From assembly GCF_944327115.1 (NCBI RefSeq), contig NZ_CALVGS010000016.1:1-37490 (forward strand): a stretch of DNA of 37,490 nucleotides. Reading direction: 5' to 3'. Under the pieces are notes generated by a model. The model did not search any database and had not been told where the DNA came from. It saw only the letters and a program-made list of their open reading frames with translations. The DNA is from an uncultured Traorella sp. (lineage in GTDB: Bacteria; Bacillota_I; Bacilli_A; Erysipelotrichales; Erysipelotrichaceae). This document shows, piece after piece, positions 1 to 8,972 of the stretch. Within the stretch, counting starts at the first letter, position 1. Every line of letters begins with the position of its first letter. The position numbers and the translations under genes are program-made.

Positions 1-224
1 TTCACCGTTTTTGAACGGCCATGAGGAATCGCAATACCATCACCGATACCTGTGATCCCTTCACTCTCACGATCATATATTTCTTTAATAAATGTCTTCT
101 GATCCTCAATTACTTGATTTCGATACAGCATCTCTGTCATTTCTGAAATTACTTCATCTTTGGTCGTTGCATTGAGATTCAGACAAACATTTTCATCAAA
201 TAAAACTTCCTTAATATCTAACAT
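1..224 (-). CDS. PTS fructose-type EIIA domain (N-terminal part, runs off the window)
   Basis: This is the first 74 codons of a PTS EIIA protein of the fructose/mannitol class, the cytoplasmic phosphocarrier that accepts phosphate from HPr. The sequence begins MLDIKEVLFDENVCLNLNA and reaches GDGIAIPHG, the motif holding the phosphorylated histidine. The ATG at 222-224 lies 4 bases after the stop of the regulator at 229, and its SD (AAAGGTGAGG) overlaps that stop, so the two genes are co-transcribed and probably coupled. The 3' end is outside the window, so it is not visible whether this is a lone EIIA or the first domain of a larger EIIABC permease. The family call is firm and the sugar is not. 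Confidence 0.85.
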   Translation of the reverse strand, partial: MLDIKEVLFDENVCLNLNATTKDEVISEMTEMLYRNQVIEDQKTFIKEIYDRESEGITGIGDGIAIPHGRSKTV

Positions 225-228
225 TCCC

Positions 229-1752
229 TCACCTTTTCTCGATCATAATCGCTTTTTTAACTTCATCAATATCCCTCTGATCCATGAGCACTGAAACCAA
301 GACTGACGGACATTGTATTTCTTTTGTAATATTTACCGTTGTAATGATTAAATCAATATCAGATAGATCTTTCTTCTCTAACTGTTTCAATGAGATCACA
401 TCTGTAATTTCCAAATCAGGAAAGATCTTTTGTACTCTTTTCTTCAGGATATGAGAAGTTCCCACACCTGTTGAACAGATCAGCAGTACTTTTCGAGGGG
501 ATTTTCTATCTTCCAATGCTAATTGAAAATACAGACAGAGATAACAGATTTCATCATCAGATATAAAACCTTCCTTGAAATACTTTTTCTTTAATTCCAG
601 TGTTACCTGCTTCACGGTCGCATACATCTGCGGATATTGCATGATCGTTTTTTCTTTCAATAAACAGATAATGCGAACATTATATTTGATTCGTGTTATC
701 ATTGAATTTACGTGTAACAGTAATGAATAAAAAAGATTTGAATCATTAGCGAAAGAATAAGATGTTTCTTTCTCCATGTTTTGTATAAGCTCATTACAAA
801 AGCTTAGCACTTCCCGATTCGATGCCTGAAGCGTCTGGGCGATCACTTCGCGGCTAGGCAGCTCACCCACACCACATCCCATGAAATGCGTATAAATATA
901 ATCGATCTCATTTTCAGGGAAGCGGATGCCTGTCTGATTTGAAAAGTCGGTTATACATTTTTTGATCTTATGGAAGATGACATCATTGCGATCCTTTTCA
1001 GAGATAACATTGCTTTCATTGATAAACCTTTTATTTTTCATGCGTTCCATCGCAATTAGAATATGGGTCACAATATTGACATAATACGTATCACTGAGTA
1101 TCACATCGATCTCTTCTTCAATAGATGAAACACACTGTTCGACACTTGCCAGATTCTCACTTCCATAGATTCCTTCCAGTACCATCCGTGTTTCTTTATT
1201 CAACCGGCTCTGTGCTGTTTTCACATCTGCAATGCCTACTTGAATCTCATTTAATAAATAGGCGACCTCGTTACGAATCAAGAGCTCATTTCCTTGAAGA
1301 TAAGTACCTTCTCGGGTTCTTTTCATGGTCAGTCCGTTAGTTTGAGCCCGCTGCTCCACGGCAGAGAGATCATTCACGATCGAACTGCTTCCGACAAAAT
1401 ACTTTTCTGAGAGAGAACGAATGCTGGTCGGATTCGGAGAATTGAGTAAAAGATCCAGATAGATCCGGTTTCTTCTGTCTTCTACAGAATCATTGCTCCT
1501 ATAAGAATCACTGCTGAATACCAATTCATCTAATCGATTTCGCGCCTCTGAATCACATTCAAGCAGGATGCCTTGACCATTCCGTTTGATTTCAAAATCT
1601 AATTCCTTGCCGGCTTCTTCTATTTTTTTAATATCACGCTGGATCGTTTTCGATGAACAGCCACAATGCATGGATAGTTCACTATAATTAACAGCTTCAT
1701 TTTTTAATAGAAGATAACGAAGGATCAGAATTTGTCTTTCGTTCAATCCCAT
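229..1752 (-). CDS. PRD-containing transcriptional activator with EIIB domain (MtlR/LicR/BglG superfamily)
   Basis: A 507-residue PTS-controlled transcription regulator. An N-terminal winged HTH (residues about 5-60, with the helix SSKTIQRDIKKIEEAG) is followed by a second HTH-like region and two PRD domains (about 170-400, with histidines such as those around DYIYTHFMG). A C-terminal EIIB-like domain carries the Cys motif CSTGVGTSH near residue 430. In this family phosphorylation of PRD histidines and the EIIB cysteine by HPr and the cognate PTS sets activity. The gene sits directly upstream of an EIIA gene, so it probably switches on that PTS operon. There is no EIIA domain at the C-terminus; the neighbouring gene supplies it. 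SD GAAAGGAG precedes the ATG. A promoter and an inverted repeat lie just upstream. Confidence 0.9.
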   Translation of the reverse strand: MGLNERQILILRYLLLKNEAVNYSELSMHCGCSSKTIQRDIKKIEEAGKELDFEIKRNGQGILLECDSEARNRLDELVFSSDSYRSNDSVEDRRNRIYLDLLLNSPNPTSIRSLSEKYFVGSSSIVNDLSAVEQRAQTNGLTMKRTREGTYLQGNELLIRNEVAYLLNEIQVGIADVKTAQSRLNKETRMVLEGIYGSENLASVEQCVSSIEEEIDVILSDTYYVNIVTHILIAMERMKNKRFINESNVISEKDRNDVIFHKIKKCITDFSNQTGIRFPENEIDYIYTHFMGCGVGELPSREVIAQTLQASNREVLSFCNELIQNMEKETSYSFANDSNLFYSLLLHVNSMITRIKYNVRIICLLKEKTIMQYPQMYATVKQVTLELKKKYFKEGFISDDEICYLCLYFQLALEDRKSPRKVLLICSTGVGTSHILKKRVQKIFPDLEITDVISLKQLEKKDLSDIDLIITTVNITKEIQCPSVLVSVLMDQRDIDEVKKAIMIEKR

Positions 1753-1776
1753 ATAGGTACTCCTTTCTTCACTATC

Positions 1777-1805
1777 ATTATATTTTTTTAATTTTAATAT
1801 GAAAA
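1777..1805 (-). promoter_or_regulatory. Promoter of the PRD regulator gene
   Basis: On the minus strand TTTTCA (1800-1805) and TATAAT (1777-1782) are separated by 17 bases, ending about 25 bases before the start codon at 1752. The -10 is perfect and the -35 weak, as expected for an activated promoter. Confidence 0.6.
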
Positions 1806-1876
1806 TACCAAAATCTGTCTTGATTTGGTGGACATTTTTAAAATACCAAACGTGTCCGTTTTAAGTGGACACGTTT
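1802..1876. promoter_or_regulatory. Operator-like region: perfect inverted repeat plus direct repeats
   Basis: AAACGTGTCC (1848-1857) and GGACACGTTT (1867-1876) form a perfect 10-base inverted repeat around a 9-base spacer. The 11-mer AAAATACCAAA occurs at 1802-1812 and again at 1840-1850, and a further GGACA half-site is at 1829-1833. The block lies directly upstream of the -35 of the PRD regulator and behind the stop of the ATPase gene. No T-tract follows on the minus strand, so an operator is more likely than a terminator. The binding protein is inferred to be the PRD regulator itself. Confidence 0.5.
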
Positions 1877-1905
1877 GTATATCAAGCTATGATTATAATT
1901 GTTAC

Positions 1906-2787
1906 TTATTCTTCGTGAGAATCAGCTGCCATGAATTCTTTTTCCTTTTCTTTGAAAAATTGATAATATGCTCTGACATTAGGCAATTCTGTCCACTTCC
2001 TTGGCCTGGCCGGCACAGCATCCAGATCATATATCTTCGCATGATCCAAGCTTAATAAAAACGGTGAATGCGTCGATATGATAAACTGACAGTCATAAAA
2101 ACGGGCAGATTCTTCAATATAGTGTTTAAGCTTTAACTGATTCTCTGCTGACAGACTATTTTCCGGCTCATCGATCAAATAAACAGCATTTTCCTGTATT
2201 TCCTTCTGCCAGAAATCAATGGCGGATTCACCGTTTGACTGCTGGATGAGATTATTATTGACAAGACGTGAACGTATATATTTGGATTGTGTCATTCTTC
2301 TGGCATCGCTCTTTCTTTTTAGAATTTCATACTGTTCCAGTGTTTCATCAATATTTACATCATATTTTGAATTGAGATATTCCTCTGATAATTCATCTTT
2401 TCTGCGATTGACCCTTGCATTGATAGCTCTGAGATCCAACAAATAGTCAAATACATCGTCACTGGCGATAAATTTGATCTCACTGCATATTTCCTTATGA
2501 AAAAACTCATAGCTGCATTGTGCTACATATTGATCAAATAATTCACCTAATTCTATTTTATTTTTTCTTGATGCTTCTAATTTATCTGCGATGATATTTA
2601 AAAGAGTTGTCTTACCGGACCCGTTTCCGCCACAAAAGATCGTTATCGTATCAAAATCAATATCCTCCAATTCTTTTTCAGGGAATATTTTCAAAGGATA
2701 GAGGCTATTAAAGATATTTTTCTTCTGACATATCATCCAATATTCTGACATCTCTGGCAATAAACGAAAAGCTTTTAAAAAAATCAT
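1906..2787 (-). CDS. Stand-alone AAA-type ATPase (AAA_21/AAA_23-like, ABC-fold)
   Basis: A 293-residue soluble ATPase with the ABC/SMC-like fold. Walker A is FCGGNGSGKTTLLN (about 50-63), Walker B is AVYLIDEPENSLS (about 205-217), and a switch histidine follows in FIISTHSPFLLS. The middle is charged and helical, like the short coiled-coil insert of COG3910-type predicted ATPases. The family includes OLD-like and toxin-partner ATPases, but no nuclease domain or partner gene is adjacent here, so the role is unknown. A clear SD (AAAGGAGA) sits 6 bases before the ATG. It has its own promoter and lies between fhs and the PRD regulator, transcribed in the same direction. Confidence 0.8.
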   Translation of the reverse strand: MIFLKAFRLLPEMSEYWMICQKKNIFNSLYPLKIFPEKELEDIDFDTITIFCGGNGSGKTTLLNIIADKLEASRKNKIELGELFDQYVAQCSYEFFHKEICSEIKFIASDDVFDYLLDLRAINARVNRRKDELSEEYLNSKYDVNIDETLEQYEILKRKSDARRMTQSKYIRSRLVNNNLIQQSNGESAIDFWQKEIQENAVYLIDEPENSLSAENQLKLKHYIEESARFYDCQFIISTHSPFLLSLDHAKIYDLDAVPARPRKWTELPNVRAYYQFFKEKEKEFMAADSHEE

Positions 2788-2813
2788 AAGATTCTCCTTT
2801 ATTATCTATAATT

Positions 2814-2842
2814 ATCTTATGCCACTCGCATATTTTTTTCAA
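2814..2842 (-). promoter_or_regulatory. Promoter of the AAA ATPase gene
   Basis: TTGAAA (2837-2842) and TAAGAT (2814-2819) on the minus strand have an exact 17-base spacer. The start codon is about 27 bases downstream of the -10. Confidence 0.6.
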
Positions 2843-2867
2843 TATGGTATTTTCTTCCATTTCATAT

Positions 2868-2896
2868 AGAAAAAAGACCCGTAAGATAACGGGTCT
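2868..2896 (-). terminator. Rho-independent terminator of purB-fhs
   Basis: Perfect 8-base stem AGACCCGT/ACGGGTCT with a 6-base loop (2875-2896), followed on the minus strand by TTTTT. It begins 2 bases after the fhs stop. Confidence 0.9.
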
Positions 2897-2898
2897 GA

Positions 2899-4569
2899 TT
2901 AGAACAATCCGACAATATGCCCCTCTTCATCAATGTCCATATCAAGTGCTGCCGGATGTTTCGGAAGTCCCGGCATCGTCATCACATTACCGGTCAGCGC
3001 AACGATGAAGCCGGCACCGATTGATGGACGAAGCTCCCTGACAGTAATCGTAAAATCTTTAGGTGCGCCATAGATTTTTGCGTTATCACTCAATGAAGTC
3101 TGACACTTGGCCATACATATCGGCATCTTATCCCAGCCCAGCTCATTATAGATCTGTATCTGCTTCTGTGCTTCTTCCGCAAAGACAACATCCTTGGCAC
3201 CATATACCTTTTGGGCTATTGTTTCGATCTTGGATTCAATGGAAGCATCAACATCATAGATTGGCGCAAAATCATTGTCCTGTTCACAGATATCCGCCAC
3301 TTTCTGAGCTAAGTCCAAAGCACCTTCGCCGCCTTTTGCCCATACCTGTGATAAAGACATCGGATGGTTATTTTCTTTGCACCAGTTTTCAAGAGCTTCG
3401 ATTTCTTTTGGTGTATCACTGGCAAATTCATTGATCGCTACGATATAAGGCAGGTTGAACTGCCGGATCGTATCAATATGTTTCGCAAGGTTCGCACATC
3501 CTTCCAGCATCGCTTCCACATTCTCTTCCTTCAGATGATCAAATTCCACACCGCCATGCTGTTTTAAGGCACGTATCGTTGCAACGATGACAACGGCATT
3601 TGGTTTCAGATGACCAAAGCGGCACTTGATATCAAGGAATTTTTCAGCTCCTAAATCAGCACCGAAACCTGCCTCGGTAACAACATAATCCCCAAGCTTT
3701 AAAGCCAGCTTCGTCGCTAAAAGCGAGTTGCAGCCATGAGCAATATTCGCAAACGGTCCGCCATGAACGATCGCCGGATTATTTTCAAGCGTCTGTACCA
3801 GATTCGGTTTGATCGCATCTTTCATGACCAAAGCCAAAGCACCTTCAATTTTTAAATCTTTGACATAGACAGGCTCACCATCATAATTATAAGCAACCAG
3901 CATCTTGCCAAGTCTTTCTTTAAGATCCATAAGTGAACTGGAAAGGCACAGCACGGCCATGACTTCACTGGCAACCGTAATGTTGAAACCGTCTTTTCTT
4001 TCAATACCATTGGTCTTCGCACCAAGACCGATTTCAATCTGACGCAGGGTACGGTCATTCATATCCAAGCATCTTTTCCATGTCACTCTTTCAGGATCGA
4101 TGTTTAATTCATTTCCCTGATAGATATGGTTATCCAGACAAGCACTGATCAGGTTGTTGCAGGTCGTTATGGCATGCATATCTCCTGTAAAGTGTAAGTT
4201 TAGATCTTCCATCGGTACGACCTGGGCATAACCGCCTCCGGCAGCACCGCCCTTTAAACCGAATACAGGTCCTAAAGAAGGTTCACGTAAGGCAATCACC
4301 GTCTTCTTGCCAAGACGATTCAATCCATCACCTAAACCAACCGTTGTCGTTGATTTACCTTCACCGGCCTTAGTTGGGTTGATAGCAGTAACTAAAATCA
4401 GCTTCCCCTCTTTTTTATCCTTGTTCTTTTTAAAAAGATCTAAAGAAAGCTTGGCCTTGTATTTTCCATAATATTCAAGGTCATCTTCCTCAATACCTAC
4501 TTTTTTCGCTACTTCCTGAATAGGAAGCATCTCTGCTTCCTGAGCGATCTCTAAATCTGTCTTTGCCAT
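2899..4569 (-). CDS. fhs: Formate--tetrahydrofolate ligase
   Basis: This cytoplasmic enzyme makes 10-formyl-THF from formate, THF and ATP, feeding purine synthesis and one-carbon metabolism. The P-loop [15 protein letters not shown] lies near residues 55-70, followed by [20 protein letters not shown], both hallmarks of the family. The C-terminus [15 protein letters not shown] is also typical. I place the start at 4569 ([10 protein letters not shown]), giving 556 residues, the usual family length. A longer reading from 4599 would translate the SD itself (GGAGG encodes the GG of GRGGK). The gene follows purB by 30 bases and shares its transcript, which links formyl-THF supply with purine synthesis. 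A strong terminator follows. Confidence 0.97.
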   Translation of the reverse strand: MAKTDLEIAQEAEMLPIQEVAKKVGIEEDDLEYYGKYKAKLSLDLFKKNKDKKEGKLILVTAINPTKAGEGKSTTTVGLGDGLNRLGKKTVIALREPSLGPVFGLKGGAAGGGYAQVVPMEDLNLHFTGDMHAITTCNNLISACLDNHIYQGNELNIDPERVTWKRCLDMNDRTLRQIEIGLGAKTNGIERKDGFNITVASEVMAVLCLSSSLMDLKERLGKMLVAYNYDGEPVYVKDLKIEGALALVMKDAIKPNLVQTLENNPAIVHGGPFANIAHGCNSLLATKLALKLGDYVVTEAGFGADLGAEKFLDIKCRFGHLKPNAVVIVATIRALKQHGGVEFDHLKEENVEAMLEGCANLAKHIDTIRQFNLPYIVAINEFASDTPKEIEALENWCKENNHPMSLSQVWAKGGEGALDLAQKVADICEQDNDFAPIYDVDASIESKIETIAQKVYGAKDVVFAEEAQKQIQIYNELGWDKMPICMAKCQTSLSDNAKIYGAPKDFTITVRELRPSIGAGFIVALTGNVMTMPGLPKHPAALDMDIDEEGHIVGLF

Positions 4570-4599
4570 TTTACCTCCTCTTCCCTTTATCTGATTCAA

Positions 4600-5895
4600 T
4601 TATTCAATGCCGACTCTTTTAAATATCGTATCTACATTTTTTAAATGATGCATCGGGTTAAAGCAATCATCAATTTCTTCCTGACTCAATTGAGCGGTTA
4701 CTTCCGGATTATTCTCCATCAATTCCTTAAAGCTGATCTTCTCATTCCATGCTTTCATCGCATTGGGCTGTACAAGATCATATGCCTTTTCTCTTGAGAA
4801 GCCTTTTTCGATCAGCTTTAACATAAATCTTTGTGAATAGATCACACCATAAGTCTTATTGATATTCGCCTTCATATTATCTTCAAATACCGTCAGGTTA
4901 TCTAAGATATTACCAAAGCGGTTCAACATATAATCCAAAAGTTCCGTTGCATCCGGAGCAATGATTCTTTCTGCCGAAGAGTGGGAAATATCTCTTTCAT
5001 GCCACAGCGGTACATCTTCATAAGCAGTCATCATATAGCCTCTTAATACTCTTGAACATCCGCAAATGTTTTCTGAACCGATCGGATTCCGCTTATGCGG
5101 CATGGCACTGCTTCCTTTTTGACCGGGATTGAAATGTTCTTCCACTTCACGCACTTCGGTACGCTGAAGATGTCTGATTTCCGTAGCCATTTTTTCAAGT
5201 GATGTACCAATTAATGCCAGTGTTGCGAAATATTCCGCATGACGATCTCTTTGCAGCGTCTGTGTAGAGATCTTCGCTGACTGGATACCTAACTTTTCAC
5301 ACACATAGTCCTGTACAAATGGCGGTGTGTTCGCAAAAGTTCCTACCGCTCCTGAGATCTTGCCCGCTTCGATGTCTTCACAGGCAGCCTTAAAGCGTTT
5401 TAAATTACGTTTCATTTCTTCATACCACAAAGCGAATACCAATCCAAAAGAAGTAATTTCCGCATGTACGCCATGAGTTCTTCCGATCATCGGCGTCATC
5501 TTATATTGAAGAGCTTTCTTCTTTAAGATCTCCATAAAACGTTCAATATCTTCCAACAGGATCTTATCGGCCTTCTTGTATAAATAACCATAAGCCGTAT
5601 CAACGACATCCGTGCTAGTCAGACCGTAATGCACCCACTTCTTTTCATCACCCAGCGATTCTGAAACACAGCGGGTAAACGCTACGACGTCATGTCTTGT
5701 CTGCTGTTCGATCTCATAAATCCGGTCAATATCAAACTTTGCATTCTTCCAAAGCTTTTCCACATCTTCCTTTGGAATCTCACCTAACTCTGACCACGCT
5801 TCACAGGCCAAGATTTCCACCTTCAGCCAAGCATTAAATTTGCTTTCTTCGCTCCAGATGTCACGCATTTCTTTTCTTGAATATCGATTTAACAT
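4600..5895 (-). CDS. purB: Adenylosuccinate lyase
   Basis: A 431-residue fumarase/aspartase-superfamily lyase that releases fumarate from SAICAR and from adenylosuccinate in purine synthesis. The superfamily signature [14 protein letters not shown] is at about 265-278, containing the flexible catalytic-serine loop. The region [14 protein letters not shown] (about 138-151) carries the general-acid histidine, and RHDVVAFTR is an N-terminal substrate-binding motif. Length is normal for the bacterial short form. SD GGGTGGGAG precedes the ATG. It is first gene of a two-gene operon with fhs and has a good promoter. No PurR box or purine riboswitch was visible in the short leader. Confidence 0.96.
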   Translation of the reverse strand: MLNRYSRKEMRDIWSEESKFNAWLKVEILACEAWSELGEIPKEDVEKLWKNAKFDIDRIYEIEQQTRHDVVAFTRCVSESLGDEKKWVHYGLTSTDVVDTAYGYLYKKADKILLEDIERFMEILKKKALQYKMTPMIGRTHGVHAEITSFGLVFALWYEEMKRNLKRFKAACEDIEAGKISGAVGTFANTPPFVQDYVCEKLGIQSAKISTQTLQRDRHAEYFATLALIGTSLEKMATEIRHLQRTEVREVEEHFNPGQKGSSAMPHKRNPIGSENICGCSRVLRGYMMTAYEDVPLWHERDISHSSAERIIAPDATELLDYMLNRFGNILDNLTVFEDNMKANINKTYGVIYSQRFMLKLIEKGFSREKAYDLVQPNAMKAWNEKISFKELMENNPEVTAQLSQEEIDDCFNPMHHLKNVDTIFKRVGIE

Positions 5896-5924
5896 ATACT
5901 CCCACCCTCTTTTATATCTCTTTT

Positions 5925-5953
5925 ATTTTACTTGATTTTAAGCATAAAAACAA
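5925..5953 (-). promoter_or_regulatory. Promoter of purB-fhs
   Basis: TTGTTT (5948-5953) and TAAAAT (5925-5930) on the minus strand, spacer exactly 17. The start codon is about 29 bases downstream of the -10. Confidence 0.65.
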
Positions 5954-5986
5954 TGTCCGCAGAACAATTTAACACCGCATTTCAAA

Positions 5987-6011
5987 TAAAAAGAACAAGT
6001 TTCCCCGTTCT
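5987..6011 (-). terminator. Weak terminator of the dap operon
   Basis: Short stem AGAAC/GTTCT (5992-5996 with 6007-6011) immediately after the dapH stop, followed by TTTTTA on the minus strand. The 5-base stem makes it leaky at best. Confidence 0.45.
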
Positions 6012-6012
6012 C

Positions 6013-6660
6013 TCAAATTCCTCTTAAATCATTTTCTGTAAGATTTTCATATTTTCGATTTTCCGTTATGATTCGTGCCGGCACTCCTGCTGCCACACAG
6101 TTTGCGGGAATATCTTTTGTAACGACCGCATTGGCTCCTATGACCGTATTCTCGCCGATATGCACTCCTTCCAAAATTATTGCTCCTGCACCGACAAAAC
6201 AATTTCTCTCGATAACGACCGGCTGTTCACAATAAGGTTCAATCGTTCCTGCAAGAACTGCATTGGCACCGATATGGCAATTTTCCCTGACGATAGTCCC
6301 GCCACCTAAAACAGCCCCCATATCGATCATCGTTCTTTCACCGATGATACAGCCTGTATTAATGATGGCTCCCATCAGGATGACAGCTTCTTTACCGATC
6401 ACGACACCTTCCCGTATGACTGCCCCATATTCAATACGGGCATTGATCTCTTTTATATCTAAAAGTGATAATGCACTGTTCACACAAATCGTTTCCACAT
6501 GATAATCATCAATATCATTTTCCATCAGCAGCTTTTTGATGCTTTCCCATTCACCGACAGCCGTATGGGCATAGCTTTTCAGACCATGAATCTTTTCATT
6601 AAGATAAACTCTGACAAATGTCTTTTTCTTATTTTTCTTGATCTTTTGAATGATATTCAT
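6013..6660 (-). CDS. dapH: Tetrahydrodipicolinate N-acetyltransferase (DapH)
   Basis: A 215-residue left-handed beta-helix acyltransferase that acetylates tetrahydrodipicolinate in the acetyl branch of lysine/DAP synthesis. The N-terminal DapH_N region (about 1-75) ends at INARIEYGAVIREGVVIG. Hexapeptide repeats fill about 80-195, with MGAIINTGCIIGERTMIDM and GTIVRENCHIGANAVLAG matching known DapH proteins. It is about 20 residues shorter than Bacillus DapH, mostly at the N-terminus. The ATG overlaps the dapF stop in an ATGA arrangement, so translation is coupled. It is the last gene of patA-dapF-dapH. A generic hexapeptide acetyltransferase is the alternative, but the neighbours argue strongly for DapH. 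Confidence 0.92.
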   Translation of the reverse strand: MNIIQKIKKNKKKTFVRVYLNEKIHGLKSYAHTAVGEWESIKKLLMENDIDDYHVETICVNSALSLLDIKEINARIEYGAVIREGVVIGKEAVILMGAIINTGCIIGERTMIDMGAVLGGGTIVRENCHIGANAVLAGTIEPYCEQPVVIERNCFVGAGAIILEGVHIGENTVIGANAVVTKDIPANCVAAGVPARIITENRKYENLTENDLRGI

Positions 6661-7298
6661 ATCTCTTGTACGAAACGGCTCATCACTTTCATTTCAATTT
6701 CATCACTCATGTCCACAAAACACACGCCTCCTTCATTTAAGATATTGACCTGTGAATCGCATAATCCATTCACATAACAATAATAGCTGCTGGCAATATT
6801 GCCGCTGCCACACGATAATGTAAACCCGACCCCCCGCTCATATGTCCTTACTTCGATACAGCTTTGACTTAAGATACGAACATAAGAAATATTACAATCA
6901 AATCGTTTGCATAACTGGGCGGCGTTTTCCATATCTTCATCTAAAAGAATCATATGCTCATTTCCAACATCGACAAAATTACGATAAATATTCGGAATCT
7001 TGACCGTCACAACACTTATGAACGGTTCTTTTTGAAGGATCTCACACTTATAGATCTCATTTTGAACCACAAGGGCAAACACATCATACTTCTCACTTTC
7101 ATCATAGAGATAATGTGCAAAACAATGCAGCCCATTGACACATAACAAAGCCTCACTGCCATCGGCATTATAAATGCTCATACGATGTGAAAATATTTTT
7201 AAATACCCATCACATGCATACTTCCCACACATTTGAACGACATCGATCTCTTCACTTCCTAAGATAAAACGATTCCCATTGGCCTCATAAATCTTCAT
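6657..7298 (-). CDS. dapF: Diaminopimelate epimerase, short divergent form
   Basis: DapF interconverts LL- and meso-diaminopimelate by two-cysteine proton exchange. Both catalytic cysteines are present: C53 in YNADGSEALLCVNG and C163 in ERGVGFTLSCGSG. VGNEHMILL corresponds to the usual GNPH substrate-binding segment. At 213 residues it is about 60 shorter than typical DapF proteins (270-280), and the first catalytic motif reads CVNG instead of CGNG. Both flanking genes overlap it by 4 bases (ATGA). The conserved cysteines and tight coupling suggest a functional, trimmed epimerase rather than a relic, but activity is inferred. No SD stands apart from the upstream coding sequence. Confidence 0.85.
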   Translation of the reverse strand: MKIYEANGNRFILGSEEIDVVQMCGKYACDGYLKIFSHRMSIYNADGSEALLCVNGLHCFAHYLYDESEKYDVFALVVQNEIYKCEILQKEPFISVVTVKIPNIYRNFVDVGNEHMILLDEDMENAAQLCKRFDCNISYVRILSQSCIEVRTYERGVGFTLSCGSGNIASSYYCYVNGLCDSQVNILNEGGVCFVDMSDEIEMKVMSRFVQEI

Positions 7299-8377
7299 AA
7301 CTTTCTCACAAACGCTTCCAAGCGATCACATCCTTCTTTACATTTTTCTAAGTCTATGCAGCAGGACATCCGGATATGATGTTCATAATAGAAATATTTC
7401 CCGGGTAATACAGCTATCTGTACCTCTTCAAGCATACGGTACGCAAATTCTTCACTTGACAAATGAAAAGGTTTGATTGAAAAAAAGATATAATAAGGAC
7501 CTTCTGTTTCAACAACATTGATACCCATATCTATCAATCTCCGGAAAATGTATCTTTTCTGCTCATCATAACTTACAAAAGGAGAATGTAAGGCAGTCAG
7601 GGCACTTTTCTGGGTAAAAACCGGCAGACAGCTTTGTATCAGCTGATGAAGCTTCACGATTTCTTTCATTTTATTTAAAGGAGCACAAATATAACCCACA
7701 CGGAAACCACACATGAGCGAGCTTTTTGAAAAGCTATGAATTTGAATGATACTTTCATGTAATTGGGGATGATATAAGGTAGGATAAGAACCACATTCAA
7801 AATAGGTCGCATCCCATATCAGCAGCAAATCATATTCCTTGCATATTTTATGAAGGATCTGGATTGATTTTTGATTGAGCACGCTGCCACTTGGATTATG
7901 AGGATGATTGATCAGCAGTGCTTTTGTATTTTCCTTTATGGCAGCCCGAAGGAAATCTTCACTGATCTGAAATTCATCATCAAATATAAATGTTTGCAGA
8001 TCAAGATCAAACAACATGCACAACGATATATAAGAAGGATAGGCAGGAATCCCTACAAGCAAACCATCACCTTTTTCAAACAAGGTCATCATGACTTCAA
8101 AAAGACCTTGGGTAGCACCACTCGTAATACAGATTTCCTGTATATCATAAAACATTTCTTTTAAGCACAAAAGCTCTCTAAGCTCATACAAGCCCTGACT
8201 TTCACTATAATGAGTTTCATTATGATCAAGCGACCGTATGGCAGCTTCTTTGATATCCTCATTCACATTTTCATGAGCATCACCTAATGTGAAATCAATG
8301 ACACCTTCTGTTTTTTTAACTTTTTCATGAAAGATCCTTAAACGGCTTGTTGTTATTTTAAATAGCTGCGGATTCAT
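7295..8377 (-). CDS. patA: Class I/II aminotransferase, probable N-acetyl-LL-diaminopimelate aminotransferase (PatA)
   Basis: A fold-type I PLP enzyme. The PLP lysine lies in SFSKSSLMCGFRVGY (about 230), NHPHNPSG (about 160) is the cofactor-region asparagine motif, and the C-terminal arginine in HIRMSCC binds the substrate carboxylate. Being first in an operon with dapF and dapH, it most likely transaminates N-acetyl-2-amino-6-oxopimelate. Other amino-acid aminotransferases of the same class cannot be excluded by sequence alone. Start: a GTG at 8383 overlaps the SD, whereas the ATG at 8377 has GAGG five bases upstream, so I use 8377 (360 residues). Only about 35 bases separate it from the preceding terminator, so its promoter overlaps the terminator or it depends on readthrough. 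Confidence 0.85.
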   Translation of the reverse strand: MNPQLFKITTSRLRIFHEKVKKTEGVIDFTLGDAHENVNEDIKEAAIRSLDHNETHYSESQGLYELRELLCLKEMFYDIQEICITSGATQGLFEVMMTLFEKGDGLLVGIPAYPSYISLCMLFDLDLQTFIFDDEFQISEDFLRAAIKENTKALLINHPHNPSGSVLNQKSIQILHKICKEYDLLLIWDATYFECGSYPTLYHPQLHESIIQIHSFSKSSLMCGFRVGYICAPLNKMKEIVKLHQLIQSCLPVFTQKSALTALHSPFVSYDEQKRYIFRRLIDMGINVVETEGPYYIFFSIKPFHLSSEEFAYRMLEEVQIAVLPGKYFYYEHHIRMSCCIDLEKCKEGCDRLEAFVRKL

Positions 8378-8410
8378 ATTCACCTCAGCTAAATTTATGC
8401 TTATCCCTCT

Positions 8411-8437
8411 AAAAAAATGAATAGATTTCTCTATTCA
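8411..8437 (-). terminator. Terminator of the SRAP gene
   Basis: Perfect 8-base stem TGAATAGA/TCTATTCA with a GAAA tetraloop (8418-8437), then seven T on the minus strand. The hairpin overlaps the SRAP stop codon. Confidence 0.9.
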
Positions 8438-8961
8438 CATAATTCAAAATGCAAATTTTCATTATCGATTGAAGGCATATCTTTAAAATGAAGATAATCC
8501 ATCATCTTCTGCTCATTCATGATGATCGGCGTCCTTGAATGAATCTGTTTCATCTGGTTTTCTGATTCACCGGTAATGATCACAAATTCATTATTTTCAT
8601 TATAAAGACCTGCAAAGTAAATATAGGGCTCATTTTCTTTCGTAATATAGATCTTTTTCTTATGATTCCACTCATAAAATCCATTAGCGATAACAGCACA
8701 CCGGTTATGAAGGATCCTTTTATAAGTAATACGTTCATGTAAGGTTTCTATGCGTGCATTGATCAAAAGTGAACGGCCGGAAATACCCCATTTCTTTACA
8801 GTCGCATCGATTCTTTCTTTCTTAGGCACCAGTACGATGGCATTTTGTGAAGGAAAGATCTCATTTGTGGCATATTCAAATGACTGGGTTTCTTTCAGAC
8901 TTTCTTTAATTTTTCTGGCAATTTCTGAATCATCGAGCTTTATAAAATATCTTCCGCACAT
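8431..8961 (-). CDS. SRAP (YedK/HMCES-family) abasic-site protein
   Basis: SRAP proteins crosslink covalently to abasic sites in single-stranded DNA through the N-terminal cysteine exposed after Met removal. The start MCGRYFI supplies Cys2. Downstream are the family motifs NARIET (about 70), GFYEW with the catalytic glutamate (about 94-98) and IHSRTP with the catalytic histidine (about 143). At 176 residues it is shorter than most YedK proteins (about 220) but keeps all active-site elements. SD AAGAGGAAA precedes the ATG. It is second gene behind a small coiled-coil protein 11 bases upstream. No LexA/SOS box was recognised nearby. Confidence 0.92.
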   Translation of the reverse strand: MCGRYFIKLDDSEIARKIKESLKETQSFEYATNEIFPSQNAIVLVPKKERIDATVKKWGISGRSLLINARIETLHERITYKRILHNRCAVIANGFYEWNHKKKIYITKENEPYIYFAGLYNENNEFVIITGESENQMKQIHSRTPIIMNEQKMMDYLHFKDMPSIDNENLHFELCE

Positions 8962-8972
8962 ATCATTTCCTC

